Positions 47,170-59,626 of a stretch of 64,000 nucleotides of DNA are shown piece by piece (position 1 is the stretch's first letter; each line of letters opens with the position of its first letter). This DNA comes from Dissophora ornata (taxonomy: Eukaryota > Mortierellomycota > Mortierellomycetes > Mortierellales > Mortierellaceae), in NCBI GenBank assembly GCA_025201705.1, contig MU616631.1:1-64000 (forward strand), written 5' to 3'. The notes below the pieces were generated by a model. That model was not told the DNA's origin. It ran no database searches and saw nothing but the letters and a program-made list of their open reading frames with translations. The position numbers and the translations under genes were made by a program.

Positions 47170-50100
47170 TTACGCTACATATTTGTAAAGACTTTGGTCG
47201 TCCTTGTCACGTTCCAGGTAGTCGCGATCGATCAAACTCTCGATTCGCTTCTTCAAGTCCGAAGGCTAAAAAAATAAAAATAAATAAAAAAATGAGCATC
47301 TGTCTCCTAATCCTGGTGTCTGAACACACCACCATGTATATTCCTCCGTTACCTTGATGGCAAACTTCAGTTGATCAAAGAGTTCGCTGATAAGCAACGT
47401 GTGCGAGAGCTGCTTTCGTGTCTTCATGATCCTGACAATCGCCGCATCGACCTGGAATTGTCGGTCCTGGAAAATACGCTCGTTCGTCGATGCGTTCTCC
47501 TCCTGTGTCTCCTTCATTTGGATTGCATTGATCTTTATCCTTGTCAACGAAGCTGTGAAATCTTTGTTGAAAGAAAACTCATCTGTCTCTGACACATCCT
47601 TCGATTTCGGATGCTTCACCAAGACACGGTACTTTCCGCAGGCCAATGACTGCAGCGTTCGACCCAGCTCCTTTGGTTCTGTTATCAAATAATGGGAGGA
47701 TGTCAGAACTGGTCATCGCCAAAAACATATGATCTCCGCGATATTGCTGAAAGTCACTTACCGATATTCGATAGTTGCTTGATGTCTTTGTATGACAAGT
47801 GAGACTCACCGACATCGTTAAACAGTAGCAAGATGATGGCTTGGAACAGACTCAGCTGCAGCTCCTTGGTGCCCGACGGGAAATGGGCCTTCACCACACT
47901 GTGTCCGAGAGAATTTTGCCACATCAGCCTCCTGCCTTTGTGCTTGGATAAATAAAATTCCTTAAAAACTTCCTGGCATCGAGAAATCTGGTCTGGAATG
48001 TTGGCTTCGGCTGGGGGGTAGGTTGGCCAGTTTCCTTGCGTCAACACGTTGACATTGAGGTCCAGTTGACCAATTTTGTTGTGCGTTTTGCTCGCCTAAA
48101 GGAACTTGGTTAGATACGCGTCTGCCATATTGGTCATGCAAACTAAATACGATTGCGTTGAACCTACTCTAAAATTGATCATAATGTCCTTGGAGGTGTC
48201 CATATCTTTGAACATTCCCTCGAGTTTTGTGGTAAATCCAGATCCGCATTCTATTGTAAGTTCAGTCGTAAAAGAGTATCCAAGATTAGGTTCTTTACCA
48301 TTATCACTCTCCTATAGCCTTGCTGCAGCAACGAAAAGGCGAGGGGCACATACCTGCTTTCAGCTTGCTTAGCATGCTCTTCTCCGCGTCAAAGGACGCG
48401 CTCTTATTGAGTAGCAACCTTTTGGCGAGGTCTCGCTTATAGAACGCTTCGAAAACATCTTTGCCTTGGATATAACGGAACAGAATGAGGACTCGGTCAA
48501 GCGTCGACTCCAGTTCCTCGTCCGATAATTCCTGAAATTAATCAAAACGCACAAGTTAGTTACACCATTGGGAGCGGATTGGTGTGAATGAATTCGGGTA
48601 AACATATTAATCAAGTCAATAGAATTAGGGGTAAACGCTCGGTATCGATCGCCTTGTTTACCTTGTTGCCACTGCGCAGTCGGAGGTCCAGATACTTCGC
48701 TACCAGTTCCGCGGGTTTGTTCTGCCGGGTATTGACGAACGACTCAAAGCATTCCTTCAACACGTTCAGGAAGAGCTCGGAGCTCAGGAAACACTTGCTC
48801 ACAACCTCGTCCACGCCATGTTTGAACTTGAGCAGATCCTCCACCATAGAATCATCTCGCGCAGGATCCACCACTAGTGCCTTGCCAGTTTTCTGGATAA
48901 ACAAATCCAACCAGAGCCATGGTCAAATCATATAAACCTTGTCCAGCCGTGTGCATCGCCAAGAAGCTGCATATCAAAGTGTATCCTACCTTGACATAGT
49001 TTCCAAAATGAAGACTCAGCTTCTCTAGACCGTTAACTCTTGTCAGCAGGTCATACCAGAGCTTCAGATCCGCCAGATTATGATCCACCATCACACTCTC
49101 GAACCCCTTTTGCAGAAGCATGTCTGTCCACCTCTCCAAAAGTTCGCCTTCCACAGCAGAGATCAATCCTCGCCTTGTAGACTTGTCTAGATAGCCCTCA
49201 AAGCGCATAGTCTCCTCAGCCAACCTCTGCTGCACATAGCGGAGATACTCTGGCACGGTGAACTGGTGCACATTGGCCTGACCTTCGACATGATAATACT
49301 GGCGAGAGGCTTGCAAGAATGGTGTCTCAAAGACGGAGGTATACATGTGGATGTCTGTCAGCATGCGCAGCAACGAGAGCACCAGCGGTTGCGAGATCGC
49401 ATCTCCGCCGCGATCCTTATCAATCAAGTGGAGGATGCCTCCCAAAACTTTGCTTCGGATTTCCGTCTGGTTCATAACCAGCCGCCGCCAGAGATCAAGA
49501 CCCATCTCCCAAATACTAGACACACCCAATGTTTGAAGCACAAACGTGCGGTCCAGATACAGAAAAATGCTGCGAATCATGATCAACTGCCGGCAGTGAT
49601 CAGTCCATGCAGCATGAACGGCTTCCAGGAACGTGTCTTTGTCCGAGTCGTTCTTCGAGAGACCCTCGACCACCGTACGGACATGACGTTCGATTTCTGC
49701 GGATAGTTTCTTATAAAGCGTGTCACCATATTTTTGATGGCACAGATTTTCACACGTCTTGTAAAGCTCTTCTAGGGATGAGGTCACAGGCTTGGACTCT
49801 TGGATGGCCTGAACAGCTTGCTGAAGCACCTTCCATGTCTCGAGCTCATAGTCCTTGGGCAGCTGCGGTGTTACTGTCGATATATGAACGTGTGAACATA
49901 TTTGAGCACCATCAGTAATCGCCATCTTGAGAAACAATCGAACGCTGGGGGATCATAGGCACAAAAAAATGTACCTGTAAAGTTCTTGATGACCAGCTTC
50001 TTGACAGGCTGTTTCCCTTGGACCCCCGTGCGACGAACCACAGGTGCGCTGCTCTTCATGCCGTTGGTAGTGACTGCGCTGGAAGCAGCACCATCCCCTG

Positions 50101-50478
50101 TCCTTGGGCCGGCGCGACCAAGCCCGATTCCTGTAGGGCTAGACCCAGCAATTGTGCAAAAGTTGGGGTGGGATTCGATAGACATGTTGCTGTTCTCGTT
50201 GTTCGTTAGACTCGATAAAGGTGATTCCTTTGTAAGGGTGCGTCGTCGTTTCGAGTCTTCGAGTTCGCGTGCGCGGGCAAACGAGTTTTCAAGAGAGTTT
50301 GCAGGCAAAACTCTAAAAGGCAGCGCAGTCGAGGACGAAGAGGTGGAAGGTCGCTGCGGGAATGAAGTAGAAAGGGAGGAGAGGGAGGAGGTTGAGGAAG
50401 AGGAACCTTCTCCAGTGGCTGGTTCAGACGGACGCGCGGCAAAGCTTGACGACTTTCGTTTCTTGCTCGGGCTAGCTT
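47170..50478 (-). CDS. CUL4: Cullin-4-type ubiquitin ligase scaffold
   Basis: Eight exons are supported: 50478-49975, 49873-48990, 48892-48662, 48531-48354, 48250-48168, 48095-47762, 47678-47353, 47265-47170. They read through in one frame. After a Ser/Arg-rich N-terminus comes [23 protein letters not shown], the start of the CUL4 helical repeats. The cullin-homology region follows ([34 protein letters not shown]). The neddylation site region is clear ([18 protein letters not shown], Lys in IVRIMK) and the protein ends in the winged-helix [20 protein letters not shown]4 scaffolds DDB1-RBX1 ligases acting in replication licensing, DNA repair and chromatin. The exact start is unresolved. An acceptor at 50479 implies an upstream 5' exon; the open frame continuing past it encodes an implausible poly-Leu segment. 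An internal Met at 50185 is an alternative. Confidence 0.9.
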
Positions 50479-51146
50479 CTGCGGTGGTAATCGCGATTAG
50501 CGTTGCAGGTGCAAGGACGAAAAGGAGGTGACGAAGGTGAGAAAAGAAAACGAAGAACAGAAGCAAAAGTAGGAGCAATACTAATTCGGCGTCAACATGC
50601 ATGTCCTGGAGGGAGGAGAGGAGAAGCGAATTGATGCACAAGAAACGACGCACGGGGGAAAAATATCTCTTTTCTGAAATGTATGCAAAGGTTGGTTGTT
50701 GTGGACAGTGGCTCCCTCCCATTCATTCCTGTCACGCAGCAACCGTGCTTGGTGCCATGGCAATAATTGCATTTGTGGCATTCCCGGACGCACTCTTGTC
50801 GATCAAAGGCCATACTATGTACCTTGCACAGGCGACCTGTTAGAGCTCATAAGAATTAAGCAGTTGGAGCGTTGTATGAGGGATGTCTGTAAATTTTGAT
50901 CTGGATTCCAATCTCGTCCAATTGAACAACAATACGTAGATTTGAATGGAGGAGCTGGTTGTGTTGCAAGGATGAACGGCAAGAGAATAAAAAAAAAAAG
51001 AATGGTCGCAGCTGAAGCTCAATGCATGCACCGCAGACCTTCCACGCGAAACAGAGGCGTTTTGGAGCCGCAGGAAATCCATTTCGGGCACTTCGTGATT
51101 AGTGGCTGAAATTGGACTGTCATTTTTTAATGCTTTCGAACAAGAC
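50479..51146. other. Region upstream of CUL4, probably holding its first exon
   Basis: The cullin model lacks a start, so a short first coding exon probably lies here on the minus strand. In-frame Met codons at 50602 and 50722 precede a Leu/Phe-rich stretch that looks like an intronic pyrimidine tract. A Cys-rich frame (50592-50813, minus) has no recognisable domain. I could not choose a first exon. Confidence 0.45.
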
Positions 51147-53722
51147 CTAAAACTCGATTAGAGGCTTTTCCTCAGCCGGCACCACGGGCGCAGCAGGTGC
51201 AGCAGGTGTATAAGATTGAGAGGGCTGCTGCTGACTAGTATATGGTGCGTAGGGCGCTTGGCCGATCTGGTCAACTGCAGTGGGTTGAAGCTGTGCAGCC
51301 ATGGGCTGGTACCCCTGATGGTGGAACTGGGCAATAGGCTGCGTGCCTGGTGGTGAAACGGCAGAGGGCATAGGTGCAGATGCATAATAGGGGTCCTGGA
51401 GCGGCTGGAAAAGCGGTTGCGAGGTCATAGATTGAGATGGTGGCGGGGCTGTAGCATACTCTGGTCCTGGGAGGCCACTTATATGCGAAGAAATGGCAAA
51501 TGGTGCGGTGGCGACAGGCTGGGCAGATTGGTACTGGTAAGCCGACTGTGGTGGTAGTGGAGCTTGTGGCGCAAAGGATGGAGCAGTCTGTTGGTTGTAG
51601 GGTGCACCAGGAACGTATTGGGTGTACCGAGAATCTGGTCCGTTCAAGCTGGGGTAAACGTGGTTGTTCTGAGGTGAGTTGAAGCCCCCTTGCGATCCTC
51701 CTGTCTGCTGCTGCTGCTGCTGTATGCCAGGGTATGCGTAATTGTTGGCGTTCATACGGCGCTGATATGAGGCATTGAGACTCTCTTGAAGAAGGTGGTC
51801 ATACATCTTGACAGCTTGGTCAATTTGCTCGTTGAACTGGATCGCCTCACCTAGAAAATGGAATGAATGATAATGGGTTAGTAATACTTAAGTACATGGA
51901 TCGGTCCAGAGATTACATTGATCATGAGCTTACGTTGCTTCTTATCCGCTTCCTCTAGGCTTTGAGTGACTTTCATCTGCAGTTTTGATATCTGTTCGTA
52001 GAGTGCTTGAACTTCCCGATTTCCTGCGACATCGCCATTCATCGCCTGAATTCTATCCACTAGTGACGAGAACATCTCAATATTCTCCTTCTCGGTCAAT
52101 GTCAAATCGTTGGTCGTTTCAACAATTGCCTGTATGACGATGAATCATCGAGTTAGTTTTGAATATCGTAAGGGCAATTGCACTAGCAGCCTAAAAATCG
52201 TGGTCCTGGAGCTGTTTCACCTACCTCTGGTTTGGTAGCGTAGGTGTAGGCCGCATAAGCCGACTGACGCTCTTCTGGTTGAGAGGCATTTGAGGATGCA
52301 TGCAGGCTGGTCTCTCTCAAAGAAGCTTCAATTGCGGCCAACAGATCTGTATCATCGTCTTCAGCGGGCGGTCCTGCCATTTTCTTGCTAGACTCAGTCT
52401 CCTTGCGAGTCGATGAAGGTGCCATGTATCCTGGCTGGGAGTTGGCCTCTTTGAGAGATAGCTCAATCGCCTTCAGCAAGTCTGCATCCTCGTTCCCAGC
52501 ACTTGATTCAGCTGCGCTGGTGGATGTGCTGACAGTAGGTTGGTTCGACAAGTTCGTGCTGGGTATAAACTCAGCAGGTCCACCTAGGCCAAAGCTATCT
52601 TGTACAGCGGTGCCTTTGCCACCCATCTTCTTCTTGATCCAGCATCCATCGCACACGCGGACTTCCTGTGTGACCCCCAGATGGGGCAGCGACATTGTTT
52701 TGCTAGAGCACTGACCACAAAAAGTCGAGCCGCAAGCACGACAGTGGTGCTTTCGGTTGGTGAGAGTGAATGCAGTCCTGCAACGAGTACAGACGTCAGA
52801 GTCAGTCCAGTCTGGAGGCTAAAATGGGGGGCAATATACAGGTCGTGAGAGGGATGCCCTGAAAACAGATTGGGTCTAATCAAAAGAGTCTCGTCTTACA
52901 GCTTGGGTCTCTACGAGCGCTGCGCCGACGTTATCAACAGGTGGGAATTCGTAACCCTCGTGCTGAAGGATCATGTAGGTGTCGCTGACATATCCCAATC
53001 CCTGCTTTCCACGGAAGAGACGCCCCCAAGTCTGGAGCAGGTTAAGGATCTTATTCTTGACCTCCAGATTGCAGCCAGTCTACGATTTGATGAACTCAGC
53101 ATGCATTGTCAGTCAGGATGAAATTGCGAACGTGAAATCGAGAAGGAGGTCTGTAGTTAACAAAAAAAACCGCCTTACCGGAACCTTCAAAACCGATGTC
53201 ATGTTGTCGATAAACTCGCGAGATGCAACTTCGACCAGAAAGTGCTGGCCTCCGTTTTTGACGCAAACATCCGTCAGCTATACCAAAAGTCGAAAAAGGA
53301 GCTATGATGTCAGGAACCCTGGAAAGGTAGCCGCCAAGACTTTTACAAATTCGTGACCACCAGAAACAAACGCACTCATTCAACTTACACCAAGGGCAAG
53401 AAGCTGGACATTGGGGTTCTTGTGACTAATACGACGCTTGAGTGCCCTGGCGGCATCCTTGGGCGACACCTGCTTGGACCTGATCTGGTCACAAATCTCG
53501 AGGTTCAGTGCCAAGTCTTCTGAGCCCGCAAGCAAGTTTTCAGAGGTGGCCTTGTCTGAAAGTTGAAGCGAGAATGAGCAATGCATTAGTCAGTGGATTC
53601 TATGAAAGGTACGCAGCTCTGCTGGGAAAGGTAGGTGTGTAGAAGTCGACAAGTTGTGGCAACTAAGGAAACGCCCTACCGACGAGCTCATCGATAGGAG
53701 ACTTCCCAAAGGGCCAGTTCAT
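51147..53722 (-). CDS. VPS27: VPS27 (ESCRT-0 subunit, HRS-like)
   Basis: Seven exons (53722-53680, 53555-53389, 53277-53179, 53079-52900, 52818-52225, 52129-51934, 51850-51147) give 660 aa. The N-terminal VHS domain (residues about 5-150) starts [25 protein letters not shown] zinc finger at about 164-232 has the PI3P-binding basic motif [10 protein letters not shown] and all paired cysteines. Two ubiquitin-interacting motifs lie near 272-288 ([13 protein letters not shown]) and 316-333 ([13 protein letters not shown]). A helical GAT-like region follows, then a Gln/Pro-rich tail that ends PLIEF, a clathrin-box. This is the full ESCRT-0 Vps27 architecture: it binds PI3P and ubiquitinated cargo on endosomes and recruits ESCRT-I and clathrin. 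The start MNWPFGKSP is the family's usual beginning. Confidence 0.95.
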
Positions 53723-54323
53723 AGTTTCTGAGCGACTATTTGCTTGATGTTGGGGAAGGGGAGAGTGATGAAAGCGGAAGGAGAGTTATATGATGGAAAT
53801 GGATTGAGAATTGAGGGAGGGAAGGATAATGAAAGGAATGAGAGAGATGTTATTCCTCTCTGCTGACAAGCCCTTTAGTGGCAGCCAATGACGTACGGAT
53901 CTAATAAAGTTTGAGTGGCGGACCACAGGCACAGGTGGTTGCAGCACTTTTTTACGTGGAACGCACAGAGCAAAGTATTCTTGGTCAGGAGAATGCACAG
54001 GGCGCTCGATCTGAAGCGCAGCACTTTGAAGTCGTGTCAGAGCCACTCAAAGCTTCGCTCACTGTAGTCTCAAGCGCTGTGGTGCGGAGAAAAAAGAAAA
54101 GGTTCGTCCCTACGCAAGCCAGATGTTATTCTTTTCAGGCCCCGCCTAGAGTAAGCGGTGCGATTTGGCATTGCCGTCAAACGCGACGCGACGCGACGGG
54201 CCAAGTTCCGCCTGCTGCTCCAATTGACACTTGACGCCACTGTCGAACTCTCTAACCACACCAATAAATAAAGCCAGTGCGCAAGGGTCAAAAAGCATTC
54301 TTTCCTCAACATCTCTTTCCATA
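53723..54323. other. Divergent promoter region of VPS27 and the SNF2 ATPase
   Basis: This 600-bp gap separates two start codons pointing away from each other. I see no gene. No clear TATA element stands out. Confidence 0.6.
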
Positions 54324-57300
54324 ATGGAATCTGAAAGTCTTCCTCCTCATCGAAGCAGGATCCCAATCGGTTCATGGGAAACTCAGAGTCAAACCGAACT
54401 GCAACCGGATTTTGAATTCACTCCCAGACCCTTCCTCAATGCTGAGAATCTCCTCCTACGCGACAGTCGCATGGTGAACGCTTTTGCGTTGCTTGAGCGA
54501 GTCAATATCCTGCAATGCCATCAACTCAATTTCACCAGTGGAACCGGGCAGAAACACAGCCGGTTCTTCATATACGCTGTTGACAACATCAATGGCACCC
54601 ATAGCACAGCTCCTCGCTCTGGTAGAAGCAAAGTAAAGAAAACTCTGCTGCAGGATCAGGTCAAGTCGGCTCTGACCATGGTCTTACTAAACATGAACGT
54701 TGACCCATGGGTATTCCGCAACGAGCTTGAAACAACGCCTCCAAGTTACTCTCCGACAACGATCTTCCAGGACGACCGAGTCAGGCGGCTTATCAATATC
54801 TATCTTGATATGCCCTCACCTAGAGCGAGCGATGATCCGTTTATGAGGTCGGATGTTCGTCCTTCATCAAAGAGAGCAGACCGGCTCTTGCGGCGAGCCA
54901 TCGAGCGTCCTGCACCCAGAGGGATGCGGACGAAACTATATGGCTACCAGAAGAATTCTCTTTGGAAGCTGCTACGGCGAGAGCTTTGTCCAGATTACAT
55001 CCTAGATCCTACCACGGTTGCGATGCAAGATGTAGAAGACAGGCCGTACTACATCAACATGGCTCACGAAGGTTTGATCATTTCCCGCGAGCCCGATGCC
55101 AAATGGGATGATGTAGCCGGAGGGATTATCTGCGAGGAAATGGTAAGTTTCTTGCCTACACCAAGCGTCATATTTTCTTTTCCTATGTGCCACATGCGGA
55201 CAACAATTAACGTCATGTTGATGAATGCAGGGTACGGGCAAGTCCTGCATCTGTATTGCGCTAATCTTGCACACCTTGGGTCAAGTCAGCCAGCCTCCAA
55301 CGTTAGACACCCGTGTATATTGCGAGCTCTATCCTTTCGCGCCATCGACCGAAGTTTTCACTCAAAACCGGATGACTTCCATGTCCGACGTCTCAGTAAA
55401 TTCATCGCCTGGACGGGTTCCGACTTTGCGGGATTTTGCAGCAGCAGCAGTCAAAATGAGTAGGATAGACTACACCCCCATTCAGGACTACATAAGCGCT
55501 AGCATCGTTGAATCCCTGGATGAAATGTCTGTGTATTACTGTCCAAACGAGCCGAGAGGACGGTGCGGTCTTGTGAGAGCAAAGCAGTATAAATCGGCTG
55601 ACCGGACACCAGAGGTCTTTCTATCCAACACGACTCTTGTAATTGTACCACCGAATCTCATGGACCAATGGTGCAACGAAGTGAACAAGGTACCAATCCT
55701 GAAGGATTTAGAGCATTACATCGCCTGCCTGCGTTGGTGCAGAAGAGTTGACAAAGTGGCCCTCTACGTTATTGGAGTAGCACACCAAGGATCTTGCTCT
55801 AAAGATGTTGGCACTAGCGCCCGGCCAGGACAAAGAAATCCCAGATCATAGGACACTTATGAATTACGACATGGTCCTTATATCCCAGAATCGCTTTGCA
55901 AAGGAATACGAGCCGGGTGCCTATTCCAGGAAGCATGTCAAGGGTAATTCTGAGCACTAACATTTCGGTTCTACGATATCGCATTCGGATGCCAATTCTG
56001 ACCCTTTGACCCCAATCTACACTCACATAAATCTGTAGAGAACACACCATGCCAATGCAAAAGTTTGTACATGCGGTGCCGCTGCCCAATTTCGCGGACT
56101 GTCTCGCCTTTGATGCAAATTCACTGGAAGAGGGTGATCGTAGACGAAGGTCACAGCATGGGTCTAAAGCTCTCAGACCACACCTTACTTGCACAAATGT
56201 TGCACGTGGATCATCGATGGATCTGTACTGGAACCCCGACGTTCAACCTCGCCAACCCCAGCGCACTCTCTATCTCAAATGTGAGGTCGTCAGCGTCTGA
56301 CAAGGGCGATTTGAGTCGGCTGGGGACGCTTATGCAATCGTTCCTTCACCTTCAGCCGTACCATGACGATCAAAATCTCTTTTCCAAGGTGATCGTAAAG
56401 GCTCTTGGAGATCACCACCGTGTTCGCACAGGGGGCAATGAAGGTGATTGGTCACTGGAAAGTCTGAGCAGTGTGTCGCGACTCAGATATTTAATGGACA
56501 GGATAATGGTCCGAAACAGACCTGAGGATGTTCAGCAGGATGTGAGATTGCCGCCACTCCATGAAAGGATTGTTCGGCTGGAATTGGAGCACTTCCAGGT
56601 CCTGGCCCTCAACTGCCAGATTGCGCTCATCCAGGCCAATGCAGTCCTGTCAGAACGAGTGGATCAGGATTACCTTTTCCATCCTAGCAATCGCAAATAT
56701 TTGATGCGTGTGATCGAGAATTTGAAGGACGGATGCTTCTGGTATCCTGGAGGCCAAAACTACCGAGACCAACTCATCAGCGCCTTGGGCAGTATCGAGC
56801 GCGCAATTGTGAAACACCGGAGGGACTCACGGGGACACTACTCCTCAGAGGACTTTGATCTTATGAATGATATTGTCCAACATATATCAGTAGCTCTTGC
56901 GGATGACGGCTGGAATACGCTGCAGAAAATCCAGGAGGTTGGATACTATTGTGAAAACCTCCCGATGTCTGTGCAGAAGACGCATACCCTAATTCCTACT
57001 TCACACTTTCCTGTGAGGCTGCCGGAGGCTGGTACATCACCATTTGGAGGTGGCGGAGAGTCAGCGATGGAGGGAGTGTCTAAAAGTCTGGATTCAGAGC
57101 AAGCCAGTGTGATGCTGGCCAAGCAGATCACAAAGCTTCGGGAAATAGTGTTGAAGGACGAGCAACAACAAGAGGAGGCAGGAGATAATGGTGATCCTGG
57201 AATCGCGATACCCCCTCCTTTGTTGGTTGAGCAAAGGGCCGCAATTCAACTCGATGTACCTGTTCTCATGCCAAACGACAACGCTGTTGGTGCGTCAAGC

Positions 57301-59547
57301 AGCAGTGCTCCAACAGCGCTTAATTCAGTCTCCCAACCAAGTGGCACTGTCATACTATCAGATGAAGTAGAACTCAGGCAGTCTATGACAAGAGAGAGAC
57401 TATCGCAAGCAAAGATCTTGTCCAGCACCTCCAGCAAACTGAACTATATCGTCAGCCAGATCTTGCGCCACCAAAATTCCGAGAAATGCGCTGTCTTTTG
57501 TCAAAGTCGGACAGCCTTGTTCTACATCCATGAGTACCTTACACTCGCTAGAGTCCGCTGTCTTATGTACCACACCCATGGCATGGTAAGGGAGGCTTCA
57601 TATCTCGATGTCCTTTTTGCATTCCTGTATCATACAATTTGGTGTAGTTGTTGAAAAGTAGAGATCAATCTGCCCACGTGGTTTACTTAGTCTGAAAAGG
57701 AGCGCTCCAACAACATCGTGACCTTCAACACCAGCGAGAACGTCTCTGCGATCATCATGGATACAAGACACGCAGCTTTTGGTATTGATCTCTCGAGTGC
57801 CTCTCGCGTATATTTTGTCTCCCCTGTCTGGGAGACAGCAAAGATGCGGCAGGCCGTCAAGCGCGCTCACAGAATCGGACAGAAACGACCAGTCTATGTC
57901 GAAACCCTAGTCATCAAAGATTCATTCGAAGAAGCAATACTTAGTCGCCGACACGAAATTGACAGTGAGGAGGTCTGGGGGACGCCTGAGGTACCGCAGC
58001 AAGTCGACCAGGGGGCGGTCAGCAAAAGTCACAAAAAGAACCTCAAAGGTGGTACAGGCAAAGATGACTGGATGAATGATGGAAAGATGAGAGACCTCAT
58101 CAGCCATATTGGCTTCATGCCCCTGCCGGAGACAAGTTATAGCAGTAGAGTTCACACCACAGCTCCTGACCCTTCAAGTCCTACTACGATGGACAGAGTG
58201 GACTCACACCATATATACGCGACCCAGGATGACCGCCTGGCGTTTGAAGAAGACGATCGTGATAATAGGATGGTGGGTAGTTTTGACGTCCCTGTAGTGT
58301 TTCCAAGCAAGAGCACCGCAATTGCAGTTCAGCAGCATAGAGACGCGCTCGAGACGCAGGATGTCACCGCGGTGGACCAAGATCATGAGTTTGACCGTGA
58401 TAATGAGGCAGGGCCCTCGAGATATTATGAAGAGGTCCAGTCGAGTGACGAAGACGAGGATTTGGTGGTATGGGAGAAGCCGGCTCCGACAGTCACCGAT
58501 AAGAAGCCAACAACGTTTCCGCATGAGAAATCTGATCAAATCATGGATAGGCCTGTGCTGATAGACATGGACATTGACCAAGAGCCAACTTCAGAAGACA
58601 GTCAGCATTATTCCATCGCCGCAACCGCCACTGCCGAGCCTTCAGTAGAGCGCTATTTGAAAATGTCCCTAGATCTACAAAAAGCAGAGGAGGCTCGGTT
58701 AAATGCAGAAATGGAGACCAAGAAGATCAAAGAGCGGCTTCACTGGCTTGAGTGTGAATTCGAGGAGATGAAGCGTAGACAGGCATCAGGAGAAGGACCG
58801 TCGTCACCACTAGCCTTGCCAACGCGTCTGGGCCAACTGAAGATCGAAAGCCGTGCTGGTGGCAGAGTTCTTTCGGAGAGAAAGGTCAGGTTTGAAGACG
58901 ACAAAAAGGTTCAATTTGAGGAGGACAGCAAATCAAACATGTCGATTCCTGCCCCTGAGCCGGCGTACTATGTCCTCCTTGACGGCGATGATGACAACAA
59001 AGAATGTGTGGCTCCGAAGGGTGAGATAAAGGACGAGATAAAGGACGAGATAAAGGACGAGATAAAGGACGAGATTAAGGACGAGGTGAAGGACGAGATA
59101 AAGGACGAGGTGAAGGACGAAGTGAAGGACGAAGTGAAGGACGAGGTGAAGGACGAGGTGAAGGACGAGGTGAAGGACGAGATAAAGGACGAGGTGAAGG
59201 ACGAGGTGAAGGACGAAGTGAAGGATGAAGTGAAGGACGAAGTGAAGGACGAAGTGAAGGACGAAGTGAAGGACGAAGTGAAGGACGAAGTGAAGGACGA
59301 AGTGAAGGACGAAGTGATGGACAAAGTGAAGGATGAAGTGAAGGACGAAATGAGAGGCGAGATGAAAGTCGAGGATGCAGATCAAGTAATGAGATCGACT
59401 ATCGTAACCGATGATGACGAGGAAGATTCCAAGACTCAGGCTATTGGTACCAGGCGCACTCTACCAAAGCGGTCACCCAGCTCTATCAGTCGGGACAGTG
59501 TCGAGTCTCTGGGAGAGTCTAGCGCCAAGAGGGTGCGGTTTGGATAG
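54324..59547 (+). CDS. SNF2-family helicase-like ATPase with long acidic/basic KDE repeat tail
   Basis: Five exons (54324-55142, 55231-55689, 55781-55943, 56039-57585, 57691-59547) give 1614 aa. Helicase motif I is EEMGTGKS (about residues 271-278), split by the first intron, where SNF2 proteins usually have D-E-M-G-L-G-K-T. Motif Ia-like LVIVPPNLMDQW follows. The DEGH motif II is at 516-519 (RVIVDEGHSMG), then CTGTPTFN (motif III). The C-terminal lobe holds CAVFCQSRTALFYI and the diagnostic RAHRIGQKRPVYVETL at about 1054. A Cys-rich patch (CQCKSLYMRCRC) lies at 485-496 just before motif II, and the two lobes are separated by about 300 residues. A coiled coil and about 28 KDEV/KDEI tetrads (about 1440-1552) form the tail, which ends SSAKRVRFG. 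A chromatin or repair remodeller is likely. Subfamily is unresolved; the architecture is not typical Rad5 or Swi2. Confidence 0.88.
59019..59360 (+). repeat. In-frame 12-bp tandem repeat encoding KDE(V/I)
   Basis: About 28 tandem copies of a 12-base unit (GTGAAGGACGAA and GATAAAGGACGA variants) encode Lys-Asp-Glu-Val/Ile tetrads in the SNF2 protein. The unit length is a multiple of three, so expansion keeps the frame. Base variants are clustered: ATA (Ile) units are concentrated at the 5' end and GAA-type units at the 3' end, consistent with successive local expansions. Confidence 0.95.
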
Positions 59548-59626
59548 CATGGTTTAGGGACATCTTGTTTTATTATCAAGCCGTGTCAAAGCGGCTTCAA
59601 GATCATACATGGACAGTTTTACAGAG

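Noticed and set aside
50592..50813. Cys-rich minus-strand frame (CVRECHKCNYCHG)
   Set aside because: Suggestive of a zinc motif but it does not join to CUL4 in frame and has no other support.
58933..59385. Antisense open frame of Phe/Val/Leu/His repeats, and another of Thr-Ser-Ser-Phe repeats
   Set aside because: Both are mirror images of the 12-bp repeat that encodes the KDE tail; a periodic sequence keeps all frames open.
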